Source: Megalopta genalis (taxonomy: Eukaryota; Arthropoda; Insecta; Hymenoptera; Halictidae). From it: a DNA stretch of 64,000 bases. Position 1 is the stretch's first letter. Each line of letters starts with the position of its first letter. Positions 13,321-26,002 of the stretch are shown here, piece after piece. The stretch spans positions 1 to 64,000 of the forward strand of contig NW_027477085.1 of assembly GCF_051020955.1 (NCBI RefSeq), written 5' to 3'. The notes under the pieces were generated by a model that searched no databases, was not told where the DNA came from, and saw only the letters and a list, made by a program, of their open reading frames with translations. The position numbers and the translations under genes are program-made.

Positions 13321-14222
13321 GCTTCAAATACTTGCAATATAAGTGATACAGCTTCAAATACAGGCGAAACGTACGAGTCAGCAACAAATCCATGGGATGT
13401 AGATGTTTTAGCTTCAAATCCATGCGAAACACATTATGTAGCTGCAAATCAGTGCGAAGTAGGAGGCTCAGGTTCAAATCCATGCGATTCAAATGGTTCA
13501 TCTTCAAATACTTGTGAAAGACATGATTTAGCTTCAACTGCATGCGAAACAAACGAGTTAGCTTCAAATCCATGCGAAACACATGATTTAGCAACAAATC
13601 AATGTCATGTAGAAGGTTTAGCTTCAAATCCATGAGAAACACATGAATTAGCTTCAAATCAATGCGATGAAGAAGGTTTAGCTTCAAATCCGCCCGATAC
13701 AAATGATTTAGCTTCAAATACTTGCGATATAAGTGATATAGCTCCAAATGCATGCGAAACAAACGAGTTAGCTTCAGATCCATGCGAAACATATGATTTA
13801 GATGCAAATCAATGCGGCGTAGAAGGCTTAGCTAAAAATCCATGCGAAACGAATGATTTAGCTTCAAATACTTGCGAATATAAGGGATACAGCTTCAAAT
13901 GCATGCGAAACAAACGAGAAAGCTTCAAATACTTGCGATATATATGAAACAGCTTCAAATGCAGACAAAACAAACGCGTTAGCTTCACATCCGTGCGAAA
14001 CACATGATTTAGCTAGATATCCAAGGGAAACACATGATTTAGCTTCAAATCAATGCGAAGTAGAAGGCTTATCTTCAAATTTCTTGCGATACAAATCGTT
14101 TAGCTTCAAATGGAGGCGGAACAAACGAGTTAGCTTCAGATCCATGCGAAATACATGATTTAGCTTCAAATCAATTCGAAGTAGAAGGCTTTGCTTCAAA
14201 TCCAAACGAGACACATGATTTA
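13321..14222 (+). repeat. 902 bp tandem duplication, copy 2
   Basis: Direct neighbour of copy 1 at 12419-13320, joined inside the shared string GATTTAGCTTCAAAT, where any monomer can pair with any other. After 14222 the sequence leaves the duplicated unit with CAATTCGATGTAGAAGG. Perfect adjacency and high identity point to a single recent unequal exchange or slippage event. Confidence 0.9.
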
Positions 14223-14791
14223 GCTTCAAATCAATTCGATGTAGAAGGTTCAGCTTCAAATCCATGCGACACATATGATTCAGCTTCAAATACTTGCGAT
14301 ATAAGTGATATAGCTTCAAAAGCAGGAGGAACAAACGAGGTAGCTTCAAATCCAAGGGAAACACATGATTTAACTTCAAATCAATGCGAAGTAAAAGGCT
14401 TAGCTTCAAATCCATGCGGAACGAATGATTTAGCTACAAATACTTGTGATATACATTATTTAGCTACAACTGCATGCGAAGCAAACGAGTTAGCTTCAAA
14501 TCCATGCGAAACACATTATGTAGCTGCAAATCAGTGCGAAGTAGGAGGCTCAGGTTCAAATCCATGCGATTCAAATGGTTCACCTTCAAATACTTGTGAA
14601 AGACATGATTTAGCTTCAACTGCATGCGAAACAAACGAGTTAGCTTCAGATCCATGCGAAACACATGATTTAGCTTAAAATCAATGCGATGTAGAAGGTT
14701 TAGCTTCAAATCCATGCGAAACAAATGATTGAGCTTCAAACACTTGGGGTAAAGGTGATATAGCTTCAACTGCATGCGGAACAAACGAGTT

Positions 14792-16880
14792 ACCTTCAAA
14801 TCCACGCGAAACACATGAATTGGTTCAAATGAATGCGATGTAGAAGGTTTAGCTGCAAATCCAAGCGGAACACATGATTTAGCTTCAAATACTTGCGATA
14901 TAAGTGATATAGATTCAAATAGAGGCGAAACGAACGAGTTAGCTTCAAATCCATGCGAAACACAAAATTCATTTGCAAATCAATGCGATGTAGAAGGTTC
15001 AGCTTCAAATCCATGCAAAACACGTGATTTAGCTTCCAATTAATGCGAACTAGAAGGCTTAGCTTCAAATCAATGCGAAACAAATGGTTTATCTTTAAAT
15101 CAATGCGATGTAGATGGTTTAGCTTCAGTTCTATGCGAAACAAATGAGTTAGCTTCAAATCAATGCGATGTAGAAGGTTTAGCTTCAAATCCATGTGAAA
15201 CAAATGATTGAGCTTCAAACACTTGGGATAAAGGTGATATAGCTTCAAGTGCATGCGAAACAAACGAGTTACCTTCAAATCCACGCGAAACACATGAATT
15301 GGTTCAAATGAATGCGATGTAGAAGGTTTAGCTTCAAATCCAAACGAAACACATGATTTAGCTTCAAATAGTTGCGATATAAGTGATATAGATTCAAATA
15401 CAGGCGAAACGAACGAGTTAGCTTCAAATCCATGCGAAACACATGATTCATTTGCAAATCAATGCGATGTAGAAGGTTCAGCTTCAAATCCATGCAAAAC
15501 ACGTGATTTAGCTTCCAATTAATGCGAAGTAGAAGGCTTAGCTTCAAATCCATGCGAAACAAATGATTTAGCTACAAATACTTGTGATATACATTATTTA
15601 GCTACAACTGCATGCGAAACAAACGAGTTAGCTTCAAATCCATGCGAAACGCATGATTTAGCTTCAAATCAATGCGATGTAGAAGGGTTAGCTTCAAATC
15701 CATGCGAAACAAATGATTGAGCTTCAAACACTTGGGATATAGGTGGTATAGCTTCAACTGCGTGCGAAACAAACGAGTTACCTTCAAATCAATGCGAAGC
15801 GAATGATTTAGTTTCAAATACTTGCAGTATAAATGGTAGAGCTTCAAATGCATGCGAAACAAGCGAGTTATCTTCGAGTCCAAGCGAAACACATGATTTA
15901 GCTTCAAATCCATGCGAAACGAAAGATTTTCATTCAAAAACTTGCGATATAAGTGATATAGCTTCAAATGCAGGAGAGACAAATGAGTTAGCTTCAAATA
16001 CATGCGAAACACATGATTTAGCTTCAATTCAAAGCGAAGTAGGAGGGGTAGCTTCAAATCCATGCGAATCTAATGGTTCGGCTTCAAATACTTATGAAAA
16101 ACATGACTTAGATTCAAAATCATGCGAAACACATGGTTTAGCTTAATATTGATGCGAAACGAATGGTTCAGCTCCAAATACTTGTGATATACGTGATTTA
16201 GCTTCAACTGCATGTGAAACAAACGTGTTAGCTTAAACTCCAAGCGAAACACATGATTTAGCTGCAAATCAATGCGATGTAGAAGGTTTAGCTCCAAATC
16301 CATGCGAAACAAATGATTTAGTTTCAAACACTTGGCGTATAAGTGGTATAGCTTCAAATGCAGACTAATCAAACGAGTTAGCTTCAAAATCCACGCGATA
16401 CACATGATTTAGCTTCAAATACTTGCGATATAAGTGATGTAGATTCAACTGCAGGCGCAACGAACGAGTTAGCTTCAAATCCATGCGAAACACATGATTT
16501 AGCTGCAAATCAATGCGATGTAGAAGGTTTAGCTTCAAATCCATGCGATACACAAGATTTAGCTTCAAATCAATTCGATGTAGAAGGTTCAGCTTCAAAT
16601 CCATGCGGCACATGTGATTTAGCTTCAAAAACTTGCGATATAAGTGATATAGCTTCAAAAGGAGGAGGAACATACGAGGTAGCTTCAGTTCTATGCGAAA
16701 CAAATGATTTAGCTTCAAATCAATGCGAAGTAGCAGGCTTAGCTTCAAATCCATGCGAAACAAATGATTTAGCTACAAATACTCGTGATATACACTATTT
16801 AGCTACAACTGCATGCGAAACAAACGAGTTAGCTTCAAATCCATGCGAAACACATGATTTAGCTTAAAATCAATGCGATG
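14792..16880 (+). repeat. ~2 kb segmental copy alpha
   Basis: First of three side-by-side copies that begin with the marker CACATGAATTGGTTC, a one-base-shortened monomer junction. It pairs with 16981-18860 at an offset of 2,189 bp up to about 15070, then 2,039 bp, then 1,979 bp beyond about 16560. The steps correspond to 150 bp (one HOR, within 15070-15300) and 60 bp (two monomers, 16561-16620) present here and absent in the next copy. The rare ACTCGTGATATACACTA D monomer near 16781 marks its right end. Confidence 0.85.
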
Positions 16881-16980
16881 TAGAAGGTTTAGCTTCAAAT
16901 CGATGCGAAACAAATGATTGAGCTTCAATCACTTGGGATAAAGGTGATATAGCTTCAACTGCATGCGAAACAAACGAGTT

Positions 16981-18860
16981 ACCTTCAAATCCACGCGAAA
17001 CACATGAATTGGTTCAAATGAATGCGATGTAGAAGGTTTAGCTGCAAATCCAAGCGAAACACATGATTTAGCTTCAAATACTTGCGATATAAGTGATATA
17101 GATTCAAATAGAGGCGAAACGAACGAGTTAGCTTCAAATCCATGCGAGACACAGAATTCATTTGCAAATCAATGCGATGTAGAAGGTTCAGCTTCAAATC
17201 CATGCAAAACACGTGATTTAGCTTCCAATTAATGCGAAGTAGAAGGCTTAGCTTCAAATCAATGCGAAACAAATGGTTTAGCTTCAAATCAATGCGATGT
17301 AGAAGGTTTAGCTTCAAATCCAAGCGAAACACATGAATTGGTTCAAATGAATGCGATGTAGAAGGTTTAGCTTCAAATCCAAGCGAAACACATGATTTAG
17401 CTTCAAATAGTTGCGATATAAGTGATATAGATTCAAATACAGGCGAAACGAACGAGTTAGCTTCAAATCCATGCGAAACACACGATTCATTTGCAAACCA
17501 ATGCGATGTAGAAGGTTCAGCTTCAAATCCATGCAAAACACGTGATTTAGCTTCCAATTAATGCGAAGTAGAAGGCTTAGCTTCAAATCCATGCGAAACA
17601 AATGATTTAGCTACAAATACTTGTGATATACATTATTTAGCTACAACTGCATGCGAAACAAACGAGTTAGCTTCAAATCCATGCGAAACGCATGATTTAG
17701 CTTCAAATCAATGCGATGTAGAAGGTTTAGCTTCAAATCCATGCGAAACAAATGATTGAGCTTCAAACACTTGGGATATAGGTGGTATAGCTTCAACTGC
17801 GTGCGAAACAAACGAGTTACCTTCAAATCCATGCGAAGCGAATGATTTAGCTTCAAATACTTGCAGTATAAATGGTAGAGCGTCAAATGCATGCGAAACA
17901 AGCGAGTTATCTTCGAGTCCAAGCGAAACACATGATTTAGTTTCAAATCCATGCGAAACGAAAGATTTTCATTCAAATACTTGCGATATAAGTGATATAG
18001 CTTCAAATGCAAGAGAGACAAATGAGTTAGCTTCAAATACATGCGAAACACATGATTTAGCTTCAAATCAATGCGAAGTAGAAGGGGTAGCTTCAAATCC
18101 ATACGAATCTAATGGTTCGGCTTCAAATACTTGTGAAAAACATGATTTAGATTCAAAATCATGCGAAACACATGGTTTAGCTTAATATTGATGCGAAACG
18201 AATGGTTCAGCTCCAAATACTTGTGATATACGTGATTTAGCTTCAACTGCATGTGAAACAAACGTGTTAGCTTAAACTCCAAGCGAAAGACATGATTTAG
18301 CTGCAAATCAATGCGATGTAGAAGGTTTAGCTCCAAATCCATGCGAAACAAATGATTTAGTTTCAATCACTTGGCGTATAAGTGATATAGCTTCAAATGC
18401 AGACTAATCAAACGAGTTAGCTTCAAAATCCACGCGATACACATGATTTAGCTTCAAATACTTGCGATATAAGTGATGTAGATTCAACTGCAGGCGCAAC
18501 GAACGAGTTAGCTTCAAATCCATGCGAAACACATGATTTAGCTACAAATCAATGCGATGTAGAAGGTTTAGCTTCAAATCCATGCGATACACAAGATTTA
18601 GCTTCAAATACTTGCGATATAAGTGATATAGCTTCAAAAGGAGGAGGAACAAACGAGGTAGCTTCAGTTCTATGCGAAACAAATGATTTAGCTTCAAATC
18701 AATGAGAAGTAGTAGGCTTAGCTTCAAATCCATGCGAAACAAATGATTTAGCTACAAATACTCGTGATATACACTATTTAGCTACAACTGCATGCGAAAC
18801 AAACGAGTTAGCTTCAGATCCATGCGAAACACATGATTTAGCTTAAAATCAATGCGATGT
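16981..18860 (+). repeat. ~2 kb segmental copy beta
   Basis: Second copy. It keeps the order of private variants of copy alpha, such as GGCGTATAAGTG, GCAGACTAATCAAACG, GAAAGATTTTCATTC and TTAATATTGATGCG, but lacks one 150 bp HOR and one 60 bp monomer pair. Its own small changes include CATACGAATC near 18100 and GAAAGACATG near 18285. The copy ends in the ACTCGTGATATACACTA marker near 18761. Confidence 0.85.
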
Positions 18861-18960
18861 AGAAGGTTTAGCTTCAAATCCATGCGAAACAAATGATTGA
18901 GCTTCAAACACTTGGGGTAAAGGTGATATAGCTTCAACTGCATGCGAAACAAACGAGTTA

Positions 18961-20080
18961 CCTTCAAATCCACGCGAAACACATGAATTGGTTCAAATGA
19001 ATGCGATGTAGAAGGTTTAGCTGCAAATCCATGTGAAACAAATGATTGAGCTTCAAACATTTGGGATAAAGGTGATATAGCTTCAAGTGCATGCGAAACA
19101 ATCGAGTTACCTTCAAATCCACGCGAAACACATGAATTGGTTGAAATGAATGCGATGTAGAAGGTTTAGCTTCAAATCCAAGCGAAAAACATGATTTAGC
19201 TTCAAATAGTTGCGATATAAGTGATATAGATTCAAATACAGGCGAAACAAACGAGTTAGCTTCAGATCCATGCGAAACACATGATTCAGATGCAAATCAA
19301 TGCGATGTAGAAGGTTCAGCTTCAAATCCATGCAAAACACGTGATTTAGCTTCAAATCCATGGGATGTAGAAGGTTTAGCTTCAAATCCATGAGAAACAA
19401 ATGATTTAGATTCACATACTTGCGATATAAGTGATATAGCTTCAAAAGCTGGTGGAACAAACGAGGTAGCTTCAAATCCATGCGAAACACATGAATTGGT
19501 TCAAATGAATGCGATGTAGAAGGTTCAGCTTCAAATCCATGCAAAACACGTGATTTAGCTTCCAATTAATGCGAAGTAGAAGGCTTAGCTTTAAATCCAT
19601 GCGAAACAAATGATTTGGCTACACATACTTGTGATATACATTATTTAGGATACAACTGCATGCGAAACAAACGAGTTACCTTCCAATCCACGCGAAATAC
19701 ATGAGTTAGCTTCAAATCCATGCGAAACACATGATTTAGCTGCAAATCAATGCGATGTAGAAGGTTTAGCTTCAAATCCATGCGATACACAAGATTTAGC
19801 TTCAAATCAATTCGATGTAAAAGGTTCAGCTTCAAATCCATGCGACACATGTGATTTAGCTTCAAATACTTGCGATATAAGTGATATAGCTTCAAAAGGA
19901 GGAGGAACAAACGAGGTAGCTTCAGTTCTATGCGAAACAAATGATTTAGCTTCAAATCAATGAAAAGTAGTAGGCTTAGCTTCAAATCCATGCGAAACAA
20001 ATGATTTAGCTACAAATACTCGTGATATACACTATTTAGCTACAACTGCATGCGAAACAAACGAGTTAGCTTCAGATCCA
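18961..20080 (+). repeat. ~2 kb segmental copy gamma, partial and rearranged
   Basis: Starts with the same CACATGAATTGG marker 1,979 bp after copy beta and ends with the ACTCGTGATATACACTA marker near 20020. The interior is shortened and recombined: 19255-19470 carries the GGATGTAGAAGG, CCATGAGAAAC and GCTGGTGGAAC types seen near 9.8-10.0 kb. The stretch from 20081 to 20720 repeats the left end of copy alpha again (GATAGATTCAAATAGAGGCG at about 20124). Confidence 0.75.
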
Positions 20081-20780
20081 TGCGAAACACATGATTTAGC
20101 TTCAAATACTTGCGATATAAGTGATATAGATTCAAATAGAGGCGAAACGAACGAGTTAGCTTCAAATCCATGCGAAACACAAAATTCATTTGCAAATCAA
20201 TGCGATGTAGAAGGTTCAGCTTCAAATCCATGCAAAACACGTGATTTAGCTTCCAATTAATGCGAAGTAGAAGGCTTAGCTTCATATCAATGCGAAACAA
20301 ATGGTTTAGCTTCAAATCAATGCGATGTAGAAGGTTTAGCTTCAGTTCTATGCGAAACAAATGAGTTAGCTTCAAATCAATGCGATGTAGAATGTTTAGC
20401 TTCAAATCCATGTGAAACAAATGATTGAGCTTCAAACACTTGGGATAAAAGTGATATAGCTTCAAGTGCATGCGAAACAAACGAGTTACCTTCAAATCCA
20501 CGCGAAACACATGAATTGGTTCAAATGAATGCGATGTAGAAGGTTTAGCTTCAAATCCAAGCGAAACACATGATTTAGCTTCAAATAGTTGCGATATAAG
20601 TGATATAGATTCAAATACAGGCGAAACGAACGAGTTAGCTTCAAATCCATGCGAATCACATGATTTTGCTTCAAATGAATGCGATGTAGAAGGTTTAGCT
20701 TCAAATCCAAGCGAAACACGTGCTTTAGCTTCCTATCAATGCGAAGTAGATGGCTTAGATTCTAATCCATGCGAAACACA

Positions 20781-21120
20781 TGATTGAGCTACAAATCAAT
20801 GCGATGTAGAAGGTTTAGCTTCAAATCCGTGCGATGTAGAAGGATTAGCTTCAAATCCATGCAAAACAAATGATTTAGCTTCAAATCCATGCGAAACACA
20901 TGACTTAGCTTCAAATCAATGCGATGTAGAAGGTTCAGCTTCAAATCCATGCGAAACACATGATTTAGCTGCAAATCAATGCGATGTAGAAGGTTTAGCT
21001 TCAAATCCATGCGATGTAGAAGGTTTAGCTTCAAATCCATGCGAAACAAGTGATTTAGCTTCAAATCAATGCGAAGTAGAAGGCTTAGTTTCAAATCCAT
21101 GCGAAACAAATGGTTTAGCT
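20781..21120 (+). repeat. Irregular stretch without D and E monomers
   Basis: For about 340 bp the A-B-C-D-E order is lost. Only A, B and C classes occur, with B-like GCGATGTAGAAGG tails placed on CCATGCG and CCGTGCG monomers. The left flank (20690-20890, with ACACGTGCTTTAGCTTCC and GCTTCTAATCC or GATTCTAATCC) resembles 52190-52390, and D/E-poor sequence also follows there (52301-52580). This suggests one irregular cassette copied to both sites about 31.5 kb apart. Confidence 0.7.
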
Positions 21121-22647
21121 ACAAATACTTGTGATATAAGTGATATAGCTTCAAAAACAGGAGGAACAAACGAGGTAGTTTCAATTCTATGCGAAACAAA
21201 TGATTTAGCTTCAAATCAATGCGAAGTAGAAGGCTTAGCTTCAAATCCATGCGAAACAAATGGTTTAGCTACAAATACTTGTGATATACATTATTTAGCT
21301 ACAACTGCATGCGAAACAAACGAGTTAGCTTCAAATCCATGCGAAACACATGATTTAGCTTCCAATCAATGCGATGTAGAAGGCTTAGCTTCAACTCCAT
21401 GCAAAACACGTGATTAAGGATCCAATCAATGCGAAGTAGAAGGCTTAGATTCAAATCCATGCGAAACACATGGTTCAGCTGCAAATCAATGCAATGTAGA
21501 AGGTTTAGCTTCAAATCCATGCCAAACACATGATTTAGCTACATGTCCAAGGGATGTAGAAGGTTTAGCTTCAAATCCATGCGAGACACATTATTGAGGT
21601 GCAAATCAGTGCGAAGTAGAAGGCTCAGGTTCAAAGCCATGCGATTCAAATGGTTCATCTTCAAATACTTGTAAAAGACATGATTTAACTTCAACTGCAT
21701 GCGAAACAAACGAGTTACCTTCAAATCCACGCGTAACACATGATTTAGCTTCAAATCAATGCGATGTAGAAGGCTTAGCTTCAAATCCATGCAAAACACG
21801 TGATTTAGGATCCAATCAATGCGAAGTAGAAGGCTTAGCTTCAAATCCATGCCAAGCACATGATTTAGCTTCAAATCCATGGGAGGTAGAAGGTTTAGCT
21901 TCAAATCCATGCGAAACACATGATTTAACTTCAAATCAGTGCGTAGTAGAAGGCTTAGCTTCAAATCCATGCGAATCTAATGGTTCGGTTTCAAATACTT
22001 GTGAAATGCATGATTTAGTTTCAACTGCATGCGAAACAACGAGTTACCCTCAAATCAACGCGAAACACATAACTTAGGTTCAAATCAATGCGGAGGAGCA
22101 GGTTTAGCTTCAAATCCATGCAAAACAAATGATTGAGCTTCCTACACTTGGGATATAGGTGATATAGCTTCAACTGCATGCGAAACAAATGAGTTACATT
22201 CAAATCCAAGCGAAACACATAATTTAGCTTCAAATCAATGCGATCTAGAAGGCTGAGCTTCAAATCCATGCGAAACACATGGTTCAGCTGCAAATCAATG
22301 CGTTGTAGAAGGTTTAGCTTCAAATCCATGCCAAAAACATGATTTAGCTTCATATCCAAGGGATGTAGAAGGTTTAGCTTCAAATCCATGCGAAACACAT
22401 TATTGAGGTGCAAATCAGTGCGAAGTAGAAGGCTCAGGTTCAAAGCCATGCGATTCAAATGGTTCAACTTCAAATACTTGTAAAAGACATGATTTAGCTT
22501 CAACTGCATGCGAAACAAACGAGTTACCTTCAAATCCATGCGAAACACACGATTAAGCTGCAAATCAATGCGATAAAGAAGGTTTAGCTTCAAATCCGTG
22601 CGAAACAAGTGGTTTAGCTGCAATTACGTGTGATATACATTATTTAG

Positions 22648-23841
22648 CTACAACTGCATGCGAAACACACTGGATAGATTCAAATCCATGCCAAACACAT
22701 GATTTAGCTCCAAAACAATACGGTGTAGAAGGATTAGCTTCAAATCCATGCGAATCAAATGATTTAGCTTCAAATACTTGTGATAGACATGATACAGCTT
22801 CAAATGCAGGCGGAAAAATCGAGTTAGCTTCAAATCCATGCGAAACACATGAATCAGCTGCAAATCAATGCGATGTAGAAGGCTTAGCTTCAAATCCATG
22901 CAAAACACGTGATTTAGGATCCAATCAATGCGAAGTAGAAGGCTTAGCTTCAAATCCATGCCAAACACATGATTTAGCTTCAAATCCATGGGATGTAGAA
23001 GGTTTAGCTTCAAATCCATGCGAAACACATTATTTAGGTGCATATCAGTGCGAAATAGAAGGCTCAGGTTCAAAGCCATGCGATTCAAATGGTTCATCTT
23101 CAAATACTTGTGAAAGACATGATTTAGCTTCAACTGCATGCGAAACAAACGAGTTAACTTCAAATCCACGCGAAACACATGATTTAGCTTCAAATCAATG
23201 CGATGTAGAAGGCTCAGCTTCAAATCCATGCAAAACACGTGATTTAGGATCCAATCAATGCGAAGTAGAAGGCTTAGATTCAAATCCATGCGAAACACGT
23301 GTTTCAGCTGCAAATCAATGCGATGTAGAAGGTTTAGTTTCAAATCCATGCCAAACACATGATTTAGCTTCCTATCCAAGGGATGTAGAAGGTTTAGCTT
23401 CAAATCCATGCGAAACACATTATTGAGGTGCAAATCAGTGCGAAGTAGAAGGCTTAGCTTCAAATCCATGCGAAACGAATGGTTCATCTTCAAATACTTG
23501 TAAAAGACATGATTTAACTTCAACTGCATGCGAAACAAACGAGTTACCTTCAGATCCACGCGTAACACATGATTTAGCTTCAAATCAATGCGATGTAGAA
23601 GGCTTAGCTTCAAATCCATGCAAAACACGTGATTTAGGATCCAATCAATGCGAAGTAGAAGGCTTAGCTTCAAATCCATGCCAAGCACATGATTTAGCTT
23701 CAAATCCATGGGATGTAGAAGGTTTAGCTTCAAATCCATGCGAAACGAATGGTTCATCTTCAAATACTTGTAAAAGACATGATTTAACTTCAACTGCATG
23801 CGAAACAAACGAGTTAGCTTCAAAATCCACGCGATACACAT
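22648..23841 (-). other. Longest open frame in the window (397 codons), not supported as a gene
   Basis: Minus-strand frame of decapeptides of the MDLKLNHVFR type, so Met recurs about every ten residues and any of dozens of ATGs could be called the start. The peptide is basic and Leu-rich, with no globular domain, signal or membrane segment I recognise. The LxLxxN look recalls leucine-rich repeats, but the 10-residue period is less than half of theirs. Other frames of the same DNA are open too: 23645-23839 minus is open in the HGFEAK frame. The consensus codons here have only two single-substitution routes to a stop (TTG and AAG to TAG), which explains the length without selection. Confidence 0.12.
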
Positions 23842-24884
23842 GATTTAGCTACAAACACTTGTGATATAAGTGATGTAGATTCAACTGCAGGCGAAACAAA
23901 CGAGTTAGCTTCAAATCCATGCGAAACACATGATTTAGCTTCAAATCAATACGAAGTAGAAGGCTTAGCTTCAAATTCATGCGAGACGAAAGATTTAGCT
24001 TCAAATCCATGCGAAACAAATGGTTTAGCTTCAAATACTTGTGATATACGTTATTTAGATTTAACTGCATGGGCAACGAACCAGTTAGCTTCAAATCCAT
24101 GCAAAACACACGATTTAGCATTAAATCAATACGAAGTAGAAGGTTTAGCTTCAAATCCATGCTAAGCAAATGATTTAGCTTCAAACACTTGGGGTATAAG
24201 TGATATAGCTTCAAATGCAGACTAATCAAACGAGTTAGCTTCAAATCCATGCGAAACACACCATTAAGCTGCAAATCAATGTGATGTAGAAGGTTTAGCT
24301 TCAAATCCATGCGATACACTAGATTTTGCTTCAAATCAATGCGATGTAGAAGGTTCAGCTTCAAATCCATACGACACGTATGATTTAGCTTCAAATACTT
24401 CCGATATAAGTGATATAGCTTCAAAAGCTGGAGGAACAAACGAGGTAGTTTCAATTCCATGCGAAACAAATGATTTAGCTTCAAATCAATGCGAAGTAGA
24501 AGGCTTAGCTTCAAATCCATGCGAAACAAATGGTTTAGTTACAAATACTTGTGATATTCGTTATTTAGCTACAACTGCATGCGAAAGAAACGCGTTACCT
24601 TCAAATCCATGCAAAACAGACGATTTAGCTTCAATTCAATGCCAAGTAGAAGGCTTAGCTTCAAATCCATGCGAATGAATTGTTTAGCTGCAAAGACTTG
24701 TGATATACATGATTTAGTTTCAACTGCATGCGAAACAAACGAGTTAGCTTCAAATCCATTCGAAACACAATATTTAGCGTCAAATCAATGCGATGTAGAA
24801 GGCAGAGCTTCAAATCTATGCGATACAAATGGTTTAGCTTCAAATACTTGTGATATACATGATTTAGCTTCAACTGCACGCGAA
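23800..24884 (+). repeat. Segmental duplication, copy 1 (partner 26003-26937)
   Basis: Matches the partner at an offset of 2,203 bp to about 24090 and 2,053 bp from about 24241. The 150 bp at 24091-24240 are missing from the partner, exactly one HOR. That extra block carries CTTGGGGTATAAGTG and GCAGACTAATCAAACG, a combination also seen at about 30050-30110. Shared private variants are CATGGGCAACGAACCAG, GATATTCGTTATTTAG and CATGCGAATGAATTG. Confidence 0.85.
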
Positions 24885-26002
24885 ACAAACGAGTTAGCAT
24901 CAAATCCATGCGAAACACATTATTTTGCTTCAACTCAATGCGATGTAGAAGGATTAGCTTCAAATACATGCGACACAAATTATTTAGCTTCAAATCAATG
25001 CGATGTAGAAGGTTTAGCTACAAATAAATGCGAAACAAATGATTTAGCACAGGAACTTGCGGTATAAGTGATATAGCTTCAAATGCAGGGGAAACAAACG
25101 AGTTGGCTTCAAATACATGCGACACATATGATTTAGCTTCAAATCAATGCGATGTAGAAGGCTTAGCTTCAAATCCATGCAAAACACGTGAATTAGGATC
25201 CAATCAATGCGAAGTAGAAGGCTTAGCTTCAAATCCATGCGAAACAAATGGATTAGCTTCAAATACGTGCGATATATATGATACAGCTTCAAATACAGGA
25301 GAAACAATCGAGTTGGCTCCAAATCCACGCGAAACACATGATTTAGCTTCAAATCAATGCGATGTAGAAGGTTTAGCTTCAAATCCATGCGATACACATG
25401 ATTTAGCTTCAAATCAATGCGATGTAGTTGGTTCAGCTTCAAATCCATACGACACATATGATTTAGCTTCAAAAACTTCCGATATAAGTGATATAGCTTC
25501 AAAAGCATGAGAAACAAACGAGTTAGATTCAAATCCAAGCGAAACACATGATATAGCTTCATATCAATGCGTGGTTGAAGGCTTAGCTTCAACTCCATGC
25601 AAAATAAATGAGTAACTTTCAAATACTTGCGATGTAAAAGATATAGCTTCAAATGCTGGCCAGACAAACGATTTGCGAAGCACGTTATTTAGCTTCAAAT
25701 TCATGCGAATCAAATGATTTATCTACAAATATTTGCGATATAAATGATATAGCTTTAAATACAGGCAAAACATACGAGTTAGCTTCAAATCTATGCGACA
25801 CACGATTTAGATTCAAATCAATGCGAAGTAGAAGACTTAGCTTCAAATCCATGCAAAACACGTGATTAAGCTTCAAATCCATGGGCAACACATAATTTAG
25901 GTTCATTGTCATGGTAAACACATGATTTAGCTTCACATACATGCGAAACAAATGGTTTAGCTTCAAATACTTGTCATATACATGATTTAGCTTCAACTGC
26001 AT

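Larger units (their letters stand above)
21418..25201 (+). repeat. BamHI-marked monomer subfamily, right cluster
   Basis: GGATCC occurs at 21418-21423, 21808-21813, 22917-22922, 23247-23252, 23637-23642 and 25196-25201, each within TTAGGATCCAATCAATGCG. Spacings are near 390 (21418 to 21808, and 23247 to 23637), 330 and longer, as expected if blocks of 11-13 monomers were copied locally. The flanking ACACGTGA and GAAGTAGAAGG context is the same as in the 1.9-4.8 kb cluster. Confidence 0.8.

Noticed and set aside
22648..23841. Leucine-rich-repeat protein on the minus strand
   Set aside because: LxLxxN-like strings arise from the repeat, but the period is 10 residues rather than 20-29. There are no capping regions, and Met occurs every ten residues as a by-product of CAT in each monomer.
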